From positions 4,419,040 through 4,483,039 of the forward strand of contig CAJSYZ010000009.1 in NCBI GenBank assembly GCA_910574455.1: a stretch of DNA of 64,000 nt. Direction: 5' to 3'. Source of the DNA: Trichaptum fuscoviolaceum. Taxonomy: Eukaryota; Basidiomycota; Agaricomycetes; Hymenochaetales; Trichaptaceae. The notes beneath the pieces are model-generated. The model had not been told where the DNA came from and did no database searches. It was given only the letters and a program-made list of their open reading frames with translations. Every line of letters begins with the position of its first letter. Within the stretch, counting starts at the first letter, position 1. This document shows, one piece after another, positions 11,663 through 22,838 of this stretch. The position numbers and the translations under genes are program-made.

Positions 11663-12440
11663 GTGTTTGGCCTGCTAGAAGCGGCTGCCTTGACCTTGAG
11701 CGTTATGGTGTTGAACATGCCCAATAGCTGCTCTTTGAGATGCGCGAGGAAGCCTTCGACAACCTCCTCCAGTGTCAAGCATCGTATATGCCAGGTGCTG
11801 CGTTGCGAGATCAGCAACGAGCACCATGGAGGTTGGGTTGAGCGCGGCGTACTTGTTGATGCACCTCTTCATTGTCCACTAGCGAAGGTGGCCGACAGCA
11901 GTGCACGCGCCGGCATCGTGGTCTTGAAGTCAACGCTCGAAGACCGACAAGACCTGTGGCATGCCAGTGACCGGCGTCAAGTATCCCGAGTGACGCACGA
12001 CGATAATACGGAGCACGATCGTCGCGTCACGACGCACACTCGACATCAACAAGCTGTACTTGATGAGGCTGCTGAACGTAAGGAAGATTTGTGCCAGCAG
12101 GAGTGAAGTTAAGAGCGTGTCGATGATGTGCAGCGCGAAACACAAAGATCTGTCTTCATGGGTATGGCTCCGACCGGTTGAGGAATGGTGTGTTGAGCAG
12201 AGCACAAACTCCTACATTCTTAGTCAGTACGAAACACCTCGAGATGACCGGGGCGACGTACCAAATTCAGCGACGTCTCGCAACATCTAGGACATGCCTC
12301 GCTCTCTGCTCACTGCCCACCGCACAGCATACCGCCATCTACGCCTGGAAATCCCGGATGTCATCCTTCTCCTCCATGTCGCTCTCAATGCCAAAAGCAA
12401 AGCTTGCCGCTCTCATAATCTTGCAAGAGGATCTCTAAGT
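11663..12440 (-). repeat. Unit-1 copy of a segment shared by all three spacers
   Basis: This stretch resembles 21,186-21,830 and 35,306-35,980, for example in the shared GGAAGATTTGT block and the following TTGAGAGCG-like region. On the - strand it reads as short helical-looking peptides with frame changes. In units 2 and 3 the matching segment lies just upstream of the Kap123-like pseudogene. Most of that pseudogene seems deleted in unit 1. Confidence 0.45.
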
Positions 12441-13270
12441 GTGTAATGTGCTCCTGGATTGCTTCTAACATGGCTAAGCAGAAGCGTTGAAACGTACAGC
12501 TAGACTGGCGTCGATTGTCACATCCGAGTCCGTGACCGTGACTTCAACTTGGCCGCCGATTGCCGGCCCGGGTCTGCACTCTTCCTTTGACGTAGGCCCA
12601 GATGAAAATTTGATTAACGCTCTCCGTTGCACGTTGATCATCGCCCCGGGCTGCTTCTCATTTAATGTCAAGCGACTAGTAGTGGCTATTATACGACAAG
12701 TCACAGGTCAGTCACAAGGATGAAAGAGAATGTAGGGATATTCAAACCCTGAAGTAAGAGCTGATTCATGACTTAAGTTGCGGGTCGTTCAACGCCGTGC
12801 GCTGCTGAGCCAAACTGGTGTCACCATTTATCGCCGATGGATCGCGATCTTCCGCCTCCCTTTATCAGCACAGGTGATTCACACCCTTTGCCTTCTGATT
12901 CTGTTACTACTATGACGCCCGTACGTCAGTTTTGGTTCTATCCGAGGGTCTATAGACGCGAGGCATAATCTGGCGATGTTTAGACCCCGAAGCACTATGG
13001 GTGCTCGATTACAGCAAGACTTTCACGTTTAAGATTCACAGAAGATGTAATGAGATCTAAGTGCGTGGACATTGCTTGACTTGGCAAGGTTTCGAACTCA
13101 TACCGAAGATTCGGATCAGCGCCGGAATTGATCCTTCTATTACTGCTGTCATACTCAACCCTGCCTCAGGCTTGTGTTGTACGCATGTTCTATATTAGAG
13201 TCCATTCTCATCAGCGAAGAAAACTCTCTTTCCTCCCACTTCTCACATCCTTCTGCTCGCAGTCGACGAT
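12441..13270. other. Upstream flank of copy B
   Basis: No gene is supported. The stretch is homologous to 22,000-22,034 plus 22,711-22,836 plus 24,179-24,718, and to 63,560-64,000. It probably contains the promoter of copy B, but I see no clear TATA box. Confidence 0.55.
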
Positions 13271-16200
13271 ATGTCTGGTGCGGCCTTTCTTACTGTGAGT
13301 TATGGCTCCTGCTGATAAACTTTCACAGATCCGGAAATAGGTTTGCAATAGTAGCTCGCGTCCAATGAGATATTGATGACGTCTAGGTGTCAATACGACG
13401 CAAGTGCCGAACGATATACTTCTCCGACTTGTGGACGCCACCGAGGAAATCCGCGACCTTCTTCGCCAGAAGGCAGGTCAAGGAAATGGTAAGATGCAAT
13501 TCCCCAAAGTTTCAACGCACGCTGATTTGTAACTCAGAGACAGCTCAGCAAATCGACCAATCTTTACAGCAAGACGAAGATTCACCAGAAGTAGCAGTCG
13601 CTTCTGAGTATCCACCCAACGATCATGCGGCAATCGTTGAGATCTACGATGACAGTCAGTAATGGTACATGTTATATGATGGCAACTGAATTAGCTCAAA
13701 TGCATACACAGACAATTGGCCAAGCGTCGAGAAGATTGCGGAATATAGAAAGAGATGTGCTAAGCACGAAAGGTATTCAACTCGATCTATCTCATCAAAT
13801 TGCGTCTAATACCATGAACTTCTTTTTATTCAAGCGAATGTAAGAAGATGCAGGTAGAGGTACTTATCCGGCCTTTATTTAACATCTATTCCTGGAGTAA
13901 CAAGGAATAGTTGGGATCCTTTATTGCGCACTTGGGCATTATCGACGGCGACAAAGAAGAAATTAAAATGGCAGGATCGCTGGGGAATGGATTGCTTGAT
14001 CCCGTGCAATATCTGGAAAAGGCTTTCGATGCGACTCCCGGTGGTAGGTGATCCTATTTTGCAGATAAGGCTATAGCTTGATTGCTGACGGTTTGTCAGG
14101 GAGACCGATTGCAATGGGCATAGTTCACCGGTCCTTCCGCAGGCTTGATGACTTCGTTTGTGATTTCGCTTGGAGCCTTCACCAGAAAGATGCAGTATAT
14201 CCAGATAAATTCAAACAATGGAGACGCGTCATTTTTGTGAGTTCAGAGTACCTGTGGCACATGCGAAGGATTGATCCTTCTACGCAAAGGATGGATGGAG
14301 CAAAATCTACGGCAAGGATCAAATGCTATCAATCCGCAGCTTGATCACTAATGATGCGTGGTACAGACCTCGAACATGTCGAATGTTTGAAATTCATCCA
14401 CGATATCTTCTTCTCCGAGTTGGAAATGGCAATGGGTGGCGTCGTCGAAGCACTGACAGCATTCGAAGAAAAGTGTAAGTAGTTGAGTGCTGTGAATCTC
14501 TGGTATTGTTTACGTTCTCTAATGGTGGCCATGTTGATTCTCACGTAGCTGCGAATGAATGGCTAGCGAGGCAGAACATAAAGGACTACGAAAGCTGGTG
14601 TGCGGAATACATAAAAACTGTCTTCCCATCCACGAATGGGATCGGAGAGCAGGGTGCTTGGCCAAAGTCTCATGAGTACGAGTACTTCGGAAAACGACTT
14701 GCAGAGCACAGAAGGTATGGCATCCCGTATACGTATCACTATCCGATCTGACATGCTCGTCTTTAGATTGTGTGAGGACATGCGGGTAGAGGTAAGTAAG
14801 TAGCTTCTGCAACTCAGATGTTGCTTTAACAACATTTCAGTTGGACCACCTTGCAACTCACTATATTATTATCGGAGGTGACAAGGTGGTCATTAAAGCA
14901 ACAAATATGCTCAAGAAGGAGCTACTCTCTCATGCTCAGTATCTTGAGAATGCCCTTCTTAGTCGACCGGGAGGTTGGTAATATGCCATGTGATGGGCGA
15001 GCAAGCTATAATATGCAGTTTTAATAGATTTTCGAACGGAAATGAGCAACATGATTCAAAGCCTTCTCTTCGCCGTCATTCGCTTTCAAAGCAGTCTCTA
15101 TCATCAAAAACACGCGTTTTACTTCCGAAAGGTCAAGCAATGGGTAACTTGTACATGGGTGAGTATCGCGTCTATGGTGGACATGTGACATTGACTCATT
15201 AACGCATAGATCGGAGCACACAGAATTTTGAGTATGCAAGAAGGAGACTTTCTATGATATCTGTATTTCTGACATTATCGCGGGTTTAGGTTTATTGCAA
15301 CGCGGAGAAGAGTTTCAATGCATGTCCTACGTGTGCAACACTTTCCTTTCCGAATTTGACCGCGCGATGATTGGTATGACGCAGTGGGAACTAGATAAAT
15401 CGGAAGAGAAGTCCTTCAGCGCAGTACCGGAAGAACTGAAGACGTTCGGAAAGGAGTGTAAGTAGCCTGGCATACATCATATTAATACTATCTCTGACTG
15501 CAAACTAGCCCTACCGAAATTCCTTGTTGACCAGATGGAGAGGGACACAACACGATATATCAACTTGACGACAATTGCTACCTTCTTCTCTAGTGTGACT
15601 GCGACAACGCTCCAGTTCACGTATGCACCGACGGACTCTGAACCGTCGAACTCCTTGAGAGGAGTAGTCAACCTCTTCTGGTTCTTGTCGCTAGTCTTCA
15701 GTGTATCGTCGGGTGTGAGTAGCCTGCTGGGTCTGACGTGGAGGAAGTCTTCGATGTGCGTGACCTTTTTCATCTATAATCTAGGCAATACTGATGAGTG
15801 TTGAAGATACGACTCTCGTGTTCCTCCAAAACTGATTCGCATGTGGTTTGACAAGGCACCCATGCTGTTCCTGATTATTGCGGCCGTCGCGTTTGTTCTT
15901 GGATTGAACCTGTTCGCCTACTTGTCTCTTCAGGTTCGTCATAACATTGAAGAATCAGAATATAGTCTAATGAATAGCCAGCCACGATATGTCTCTTTTT
16001 CAACGACCATTCTCACCGGAATACACGGAGCGTGCTTAATTGCCGTTACGGCTTGGTTTATATACCAACTCAAGCACGAGTCCATTTGGGCTGGCTGGGT
16101 CAGGGCGGTCATGAAGCCAATTACGACATTCATAGGATGGATCAGCACAGGCGTGAAATGGATTTGTAAGATGGTAAAGCGGCCCTACGAGAAGTACAAA

Positions 16201-17225
16201 CGGAACTTGCACCTGCGGCGCAATATCTTTTGGTATACCCTCCATCCGCTATGCCAAATTCGTGTTAACAATCCGGTGTAGGGCCTTCGGGATGGACAAC
16301 CGCGTAGCGGGGCTGAACCACGACATAGACTGGGAGCTGAACTGGCCAGGGCCGTATCTCCTTTCCAAGCTCATCCGCTGCATTGCATATCCGATCAAGA
16401 GATGCTGGCTGGCAACAAAGAAGGCTCTTTCCAACCTCAGTCACACTGTCCGGCCGCATATATGCGTTCCCTCTCATACAGAAGTCGCAGGAGACGACGT
16501 TGAGAGGGGAGAAAGTGGCAGACGAAAAGAAGAGGAAGCGCCAGAGAAAACGTCCTCGGAAACCACGGCCGGGAAAGCGAAGAACGAGTTTCGTGGATCT
16601 TTACAGAAGATCTTTAGTGACTCCGATTGCGTGAATGAAATCATACGGAGAATTGACTTATGGGAAGACGAGATGTAAGGACATCCATTTTCCGTAAATG
16701 ACAAGCCTACTAAATTGGATTAGCATTGATAATGACGAACGCTTTTTCAAACGGCAGTTCAAGAGTAGGCTCTGGGGCTACCCGGATCTTTTTGATATGA
16801 TGTGCAATGAAGTACGCCCCGCATTGGTTGAAGCACGCGAGAAGAGAAACCAGAAGGGGAAGGAAAAGGAGGAGGAGCAAACCATGTCAATGGGACATGC
16901 CGACAATGGTCCTACAGTACCTGAAGCCACGGGCCAAGACAAGCACGACACCGTTCCTGCCCCAGTCGAATCAAGCCAGATTGTTCCCCTTGATGACGAG
17001 GCAAATGGGACACAAATGGACACTCGACTGGATAGCCAAGGTCAGCCGGAGAACCATCCTCCCACTTTGGATGAGCACGCCTTGTTTACTGATTCGGGAA
17101 ACACAGAGGCGTTGGAATGTACCTCCGGAGATTCGATCCTGCAGTCGGAAAGAGGAGCGAGAGCTACTACACCTTTCGAGATTGAGGAAGTCCTGTCCAC
17201 ACTGGAGCAAGACCGAGGATCGTGA
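13271..17225 (+). CDS. Membrane-protein family, copy B (apparently readable, many exons)
   Basis: The first exon and start are unresolved. An ATG at 13271 is conserved in copy C but is not in frame with the next exon. Exons I could follow: one ending at 13488, 13537-13654, 13712-13772, 13835-13859, one from 13911, microexon 14290-14311 (GC donor), one ending with a GTAAGT donor near 14475, then the second half with microexon 15210-15231. The two TM-bearing exons are joined by a 51-nt intron (15756-15806), and later exons encode an acidic tail ending at 17225. The first half is an internal duplication: the pattern C..M.VE, then GDK, QYLE..., FRKVKQW or PDKVNQW, 22-nt microexon, helical exon occurs twice. 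Then come at least four hydrophobic segments. Function is unknown; the topology recalls large basidiomycete families of four-helix membrane proteins. No in-frame stop was found, unlike copies A and C. Confidence 0.7.
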
Positions 17226-19295
17226 ATAGCAAGGAAGAGACACGGAATATGTATAGTCAAGAATTTCGTAGTGAAGCTTTGAGATTCGCATGTATATGTT
17301 TGGTTTCCACAGAGTAAGTTGGACATAGTCGAATATAATTCTGTGATCGCTGTTAGTCTTTTCATATCTCCTGTTTAGTGAATCTTGATATGTATTTGCT
17401 CTTGCGATGATGAATGTTCAAACCTTTAGCTAATGTTCATCAGTAAAAAGGCTTCGGGATATCTTGCTCGAGTCGATCTCAAGCTGATGGCAGACCGCGA
17501 TAGATAAGGACTTGGTCGACACACCCACTGGCAGTCAGATCCAGATTTCTTCATAGAACCTACGATAAAAAACATATCCGGAAATACTTATTACATTGGT
17601 AGTTGCAGTTTCAGATAGATAACAGTAAATAAGATCATATACCAAAATATCAGAAATATTATGCGGTACGCGCCAAGAGGCCATGATATTGCATAGCATA
17701 GCATCACATGCCTCACGCAGGTAAGTGTTATCTAGGAAACCGAAAGGTCACCAGGCCCACCCCCACCAGAAAGCACGTACGCCATCGACTGTGAGCTTAA
17801 TACGGAGAGAATGACAGAAGTATGAGTACAGATCCTGGTGGAAGCTGAAGATGATGGAGAAGATGAATGAAGGGCGAGTCTAAAGAGGGTATGAGACGTA
17901 CCAGAATGCTCTGGGCGCGTGAGCGGACAATTCAGTGGCTTGATGAAGGCTTCCGTCCATACAGTGTTTTCCAGGACTCATCATTCTCTCTCTCCTCCCT
18001 GATACAAACAAGACGAGACTTCTAGCAGAATGTGCGTTGGCCTTGTCAAGGCCACATGCGCACAGGTTGACCTTCACAACGTCCGATGGAAACAGAGCTG
18101 CTAAGTGTGCGGCTTACTGAAGAGGTCAAGGATTGTGCAGATCGCCGCGCGGAACAATGACGGGGCTGTGGTATGACTCAAGCATGGACATGACCATTCG
18201 GATGATCAAATCAAGGAAGGGCTGATAAGCGACTACAGAGCCACATATGTAAGTAGACGTGAGGGAGTTGCGCAAGTCTGGAGGGTTTCAAAAGGTCATT
18301 CTCGTATGAGTCGCGGAGTGGTGGCAAAGCGAAATGGTAGTGAGATTTTGACCGTGATCGCGTGGAGCGTAAGGGCGGATAACACGAGTTTGGGGAGAAA
18401 CGGAATAACTATGAGATGATGTCATCGAGCGTGTCATGAATTAGGAGGGAGATGATGATTGAGCGCGGGAGTTTCTAGAGGGAGATGTGACAGATGAAGG
18501 TTGTCGAATTGTATACATCTTCAGGTTGTGTTGTAGGAACATTCCCAGACGGACCAGCCCAACCACCTTCAGGATTCTCCGATCTTGTGCCGGCGATGAC
18601 GCAGCAACTCCGCCCAGCCCCTGACAATCATCGCCCGACGCCGATCCTCGGAATGAGATGTTGTCCAATCGGCCCTATAGATCTCAATTGACCGAGAGAG
18701 AGTCACTGCGTCTGCGCTAAGTGATTGGTGACTAGACCCTTGTGTTGCAGTTCAGAGAACGACAATGGGCAATGACCGACGGACCGAAGAGTCTTCCCTT
18801 CCCTTCTATCCCTTCTCTCATGCTTATCTTCTTGTGCTTTTCGATGTTCTATCGACGATACAGTCCCATCCGTCTAGGTATGTGTTACTGCGAAGGGCGC
18901 GCACGCACGCGCAGAGGCTAACTTGTCGCTCAAAGGTGGAAGGCTCTCTATTGTAAACAGCGACTCGTGAAACTGCGAAGAAATAGGAAGAACGGAGATG
19001 AACGTGCCATTCTTTCGGATAGGCCCCCTTCACAGTGTCACCGCCCATCTCCCAGCACTCAGTTCACTTCTCGAAATCCTCAAGCCCTTCGACTGGCAGC
19101 TTGAAGACGGATATACTATGCGTCGCAGAGATGGCATCGTCAAGGATGAGTCACGCCCGCCTGCAGGCAAGACTAGGTTTTGGGAACGCAAAGGTGAGTC
19201 TCTGCCTGATAAGCCGTTGGAGAGGTGTCCGATTGAGCACAGGTTGCAGGCGTGAACGATCGAGAGCAGGCTCAGCAGAACAACAATCCATTGCC
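17226..19295. other. Unit-2 spacer, no supported gene
   Basis: It is homologous to 29,782-31,065 and 32,630-33,600. Shared markers include the CCTCACGCAGG word (17,710 and 30,317) and the CATTCCCAGACGGACCAGCC block (18,540 and 32,745). ORFs are short and not conserved as proteins. Confidence 0.5.
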
Positions 19296-21185
19296 TCATT
19301 CGGTCCGCGCTGGTAACAATTTGTTTTTATTCAACATATCTCCTATAAACAGATTGAAGGCAATAACGAACAGTCTTCTACAAATGTCTGTTAAGCCAAC
19401 TGTATGGATATTCGCAGAATTCTCCACCTTCATCGACCGCACATGCTGAATCAACTCTCCCTTGACCTCATCCTCAAACTGATCGGGTTCCGACGCGTCA
19501 AGGGCGTGCGCGAAGACCAATCGATATGACACACGGTGCGCTGCAGACGCTGTGGAACAAGGTGCGGAACACTGGCCTGTTCTCGAAGTAGTTATCCTTC
19601 AACAACAGAACACCGATGATCACAGGAAGGACCGGCCTGGTTCAGTGGGATCTTGAGAATCATGCGAGAGCCGGCGCCTACGACGTAGTCATGCGCGTTC
19701 AGCTTTACAGTGGGTGCCTCGCATGGGACCTCGAAGAATAAGCGAAGGCGGCGAGCAAGTGAGGGTATTGAAGTGAGAGACTGACTGTGCTCTGCTCTAC
19801 GAGGCCACCGACGGCGAAGGCAGCCTTGCTGTGGACTTCGGGCTCCTCGTTAGAAAGACCCTGGTAAATGAGCTCGAGAAGAGGCTGCGTCGAAGCCAAA
19901 ATTGCTCCGATGAACATTGATCGCTGAGTGAGCATTTCTTTCCCTAAGGACAGACTGTTAGCCTATGCAATACAAAGGTACAAGAGGAATGACGCACGCC
20001 GTATTTAGAGATAAGAGGGGATATGGTTTGGAAGGCTAGCGCGAAGTCAGCGCTGAGAACGGTGGTGGTGTCTGCTACGAGGTCACCAGCGAAAGACATC
20101 AACACAGAACTGTACTCTGCCTGATCCTCCATCGACTCATGGACCTGGACCTGGACCTGGCCCGGATCTTGACGACAAAGCGCCTTTTATTCAAGGATCA
20201 GGATAGCGATAATGCAGATCTCTTCGAGGTCTACAGAACGAAACTTAGAGGAAATCAAAATGTTAGGAATTTGCGAAGAATTTACGGCGTTCCAGGAACG
20301 CAGGACAAACAGTTTGAGGCAACGCAGTGAACAGCGACGATAGACCTAAATAGGGAGGTGGAAGTCAGTATCAGTCGCGGAAACATGCAGGTGTCGTCAT
20401 AATCAGAACAGAATCCATATTATGTCAAAGTGAGCTGAGTTAAATGAGCTCATAGTGGATGATCGTACGCGTAAGTAATACTCACTTGCCATCCTCGGTC
20501 TCATCCATGTCAAGTAGTGGCACCAGATCGAGCACGATGAGGCCGTACAGCGATCGCCAGTCCTGCGGGATGCCCAGTTTGTCGAAGGTCCTGATGACCT
20601 CCAGGATGCTCCCTGGCGCGTTCATTTATATGCCGTCGGAGTAAGGAAGGAGCTGGGAGAGGAGCTGGAGCACAGATGGCTTGATGTACGACAGGAAGTG
20701 TTGGCTTGTCGCGGCGAAGACGGTGCCGATGGCGTCTACGGCGATGGCTGAATTGACCTCAGAGAGATTGTCGGCGCTGATCGACCAAGTGCCGTCGAGT
20801 TGGCGTTCTCGTCGTCAAAATCGATAGCCGGAGTTAACTGGCTGATGCAGTGGGCGAACTCGTCTCCTAAAAAACTCGCTATGACGCCGAAGAAGAGGAA
20901 GGTGTAGTCCGGAGGCGTGCGTCCCCCGTCCTGATGGAAGGCCTGCGCCATCATATCTGCGAAGTGCGCGTGGAGTGCCTTTCTTCCTACACCGTTTGCG
21001 AATGTACCAGCTGCTTCCAATGCAGTGCTTCTCTGTTCCGTGTGTTTGCCGTCGCCAGAGGAAGGAAATACTTCAGCTTGTCCATCGGTACGAACGACGG
21101 CAGGAGGCAAAGAATGCGCGGTAGACCCATTCACGCCAGTGAAGACAGCCTTGGCATAGGGGGTGAAGGCTCTAGAGTTGCTTTA
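19296..21185 (-). pseudogene. Kap123/importin-4-like karyopherin pseudogene (unit 2)
   Basis: HEAT-repeat karyopherin fragments occur in the order of the family on the - strand. TFLFFGVIASFLGDEFAHC lies near 20,850-20,930. QHFLSYIKPSVLQLLSQLLP and LEVIRTFDKLGIPQDW lie near 20,500-20,700, broken by a TAA between them. Further fragments are AEYSSVLMSFAGDLV (near 20,100), PLLELIYQGLSNEEPEVHSK (near 19,860) and VFAHALDASEPDQFEDEVKG (near 19,500). Several frames are needed and there is an internal stop, so this is a pseudogene. Kap123-type importins carry ribosomal proteins and histones into the nucleus. The N-terminal part is not recognisable. Confidence 0.8.
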
Positions 21186-21880
21186 TGAGCAGCGCAAAGT
21201 AGCTCTTGTCTGCAGGAGCTCAAGCAGAACGTTGAGCAGCGCGTCGAGTGCAGTGCGTGCGTCGTGGAATCGGCATTGAGCACCATGATGACTGAGATGA
21301 GCGCAGCGTGCGTGCTGGTGCACTTGTTCAGAGCACGCCGGAATTGTAATCGCGAAGTCCGGACTCGATGAACGGAAGGCGACACTGTGCAGCATCCTCG
21401 CGCCGCCACGTGCATTTGGATATGTAATCAACATGACGTACTTGATGATGCTGCTGAGCGTCGGGAAGATTTGTACTGGCACAAGTGAAATTGAGAGCGG
21501 CCGAAGGTGCGTGGACTCGGCTCCGACCAGTTGACAGAGCGTCCTGTATTCTTCATCAGTACAAAACTCCTTGTGATGTTCAGAGCCACGCACCAGAATC
21601 TCCAACGTCTGGACGACATCAAAGACATGCCCTGCTCTCTGCTCACCACCGCCCTCTATGTCTGGAAATCCCGGATGTCCTCCTTCTCCAAGTCGCTCAA
21701 AATGCACGTCACCGACGGAGGCGCAAACCTTGCCGTTCTCTGGATCTTGCAGGAGGCTCTCGAAGCTCTGATGATGTTGTGCTGTGCTCCTGGATTCCTT
21801 CAGCGGAGATTTTAAGGTAAGAGGTACAGCTAGTGATGAGGAAAACTCAAGAATGCGAAATGAATTGAAGTCGTGTTAAT
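21186..21880. repeat. Unit-2 copy of the segment next to the Kap123 pseudogene
   Basis: It is close to 35,306-35,990, with more distant similarity to 11,663-12,440. - strand peptides such as VPVQIFPTLSSIIKY recur in diverged form. It may be the eroded N-terminal part of the karyopherin gene or of another helical-repeat gene; I cannot decide. Confidence 0.45.
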
Positions 21881-22185
21881 TGTCACACTGGCAGCGGCCT
21901 CAGGCTGCAGTGCCAGTGACATTCGTGACCGTGACTGCCCGGCCCGGGGTTCGGGAATTTGTCCGCTGATTCAAGTTGCCGGTCTGAACTCTTCCTCCGA
22001 CGTTCATCACAGGAGACTTGATTGACGCTCTCCGGAGGCGTACCAGCCAATCCAGTATTACCAAGTCCAGTAACTACTGCAAAGACGTGGGGTAAATCAG
22101 AGCAGTAATTATTCCACGTAGAAATAATACCCAAGTAATACAAAGTGGTAATACCAAATAGCGTGATAACAAATACAAAATATAA

Positions 22186-22280
22186 GTGAACGACACAAAC
22201 GTGACTCGAACTTTCGACTCCATAAAAGCCTAATCCGGAAACTAACTAATACGACATGTTAACCACTACACTAAGGGGGA
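22186..22280 (-). repeat. tRNA-like (SINE-type) sequence, left arm
   Basis: On the - strand a box-A-like TAGTGTAGTGGTTA is followed about 50 nt later by a box-B-like AGTTCGAGTC. The sequence ends GTCGTTCAC like its partner at 22,498-22,592. It does not fold as a good tRNA by eye, so it is read as tRNA-derived repeat and not a tRNA gene. Confidence 0.5.
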
Positions 22281-22310
22281 TTATATATATCCTCAACACT
22301 AAGCTTAACA

Positions 22311-22438
22311 ACCCTAACTACCTATCTACCCTAACCCTTACCCAAACCCTAACTCCTAACTATGGGGGGCAGAGCCCCCCAAACCCCCCACTAACCCTTA
22401 AATAACCCTAACAATAACCCTAACAATAACCCTAACTC
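22311..22438. repeat. Degenerate telomere-like CCCTAA repeats
   Basis: About ten CCCTAA/AACCCT units occur, interrupted by a GGGGGGC...GCCCCCC hairpin. TTAGGG is the usual fungal telomere repeat, but this copy is internal to a transposable element. Confidence 0.75.
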
Positions 22439-22497
22439 CTTGCGGGGCTGCGCCCCGTTGGGACAGTATATAATTACTAAGTGAGGCAAGGTAGTAT

Positions 22498-22592
22498 AAG
22501 CCTCAGTAGTCTAGTTGACTTGAGCGCGGCTTCTCTTTATGGTAATTCTTATTCTGACGCGGGTCGTGTGTTCGAATCTCGTTGTCGTTCAC
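22498..22592 (+). repeat. tRNA-like (SINE-type) sequence, right arm
   Basis: A box-A-like TAGTCTAGTTGACT and a box-B-like GTGTTCGAATCTC are about 50 nt apart, ending GTCGTTCAC. It is in inverted orientation to the left arm. Confidence 0.5.
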
Positions 22593-22838
22593 TTTTAATT
22601 ATTTATTATTGCTTCTCTAAGTTATTTCACGGAATATTTGCTGCGTAAAATTACTCCACGTCTTTGCAGTAGTTAGTGGCTCTGGTAAAACTGGAGCTGC
22701 TGGTACTGGTGCTCTCCGCTGCACGCTGACCAACTCACCCGACTGCTTCTCATATTATTTCAAGCCACTAAGTCGGTCACAAGGTCAGAACACTAGGCAA
22801 AGCTGGTGTAAATGAAAGAGAAGTAGGGATATCATATA

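Larger units (their letters stand above)
22035..22710. mobile_element. 676-bp palindromic element with 8-bp TSD, tRNA-like arms and telomere-like core
   Basis: GCTCTCCG flanks the element (22027-22034 and 22711-22718), and the uninterrupted target is present in unit 1 (near 12,620). The ends are imperfect inverted repeats sharing TAACTACTGCAAAGACGTGG. An 8-bp duplication fits hAT-type non-autonomous elements. Inside are two tRNA-like sequences in opposite orientation and a CCCTAA-rich core with two GC-rich hairpins (GGGGGGCAGAGCCCCCC and GCGGGGCTGCGCCCCG). No protein is encoded. Confidence 0.7.

Noticed and set aside
22311..22438. CCCTAA repeats as a chromosome end or telomere
   Set aside because: They are internal to a short element with target-site duplication, and array sequence continues on both sides.
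22186..22592. Two genuine tRNA genes
   Set aside because: Box A and box B are recognisable but the stems are poor by eye, and both lie within a repeat element in inverted orientation.
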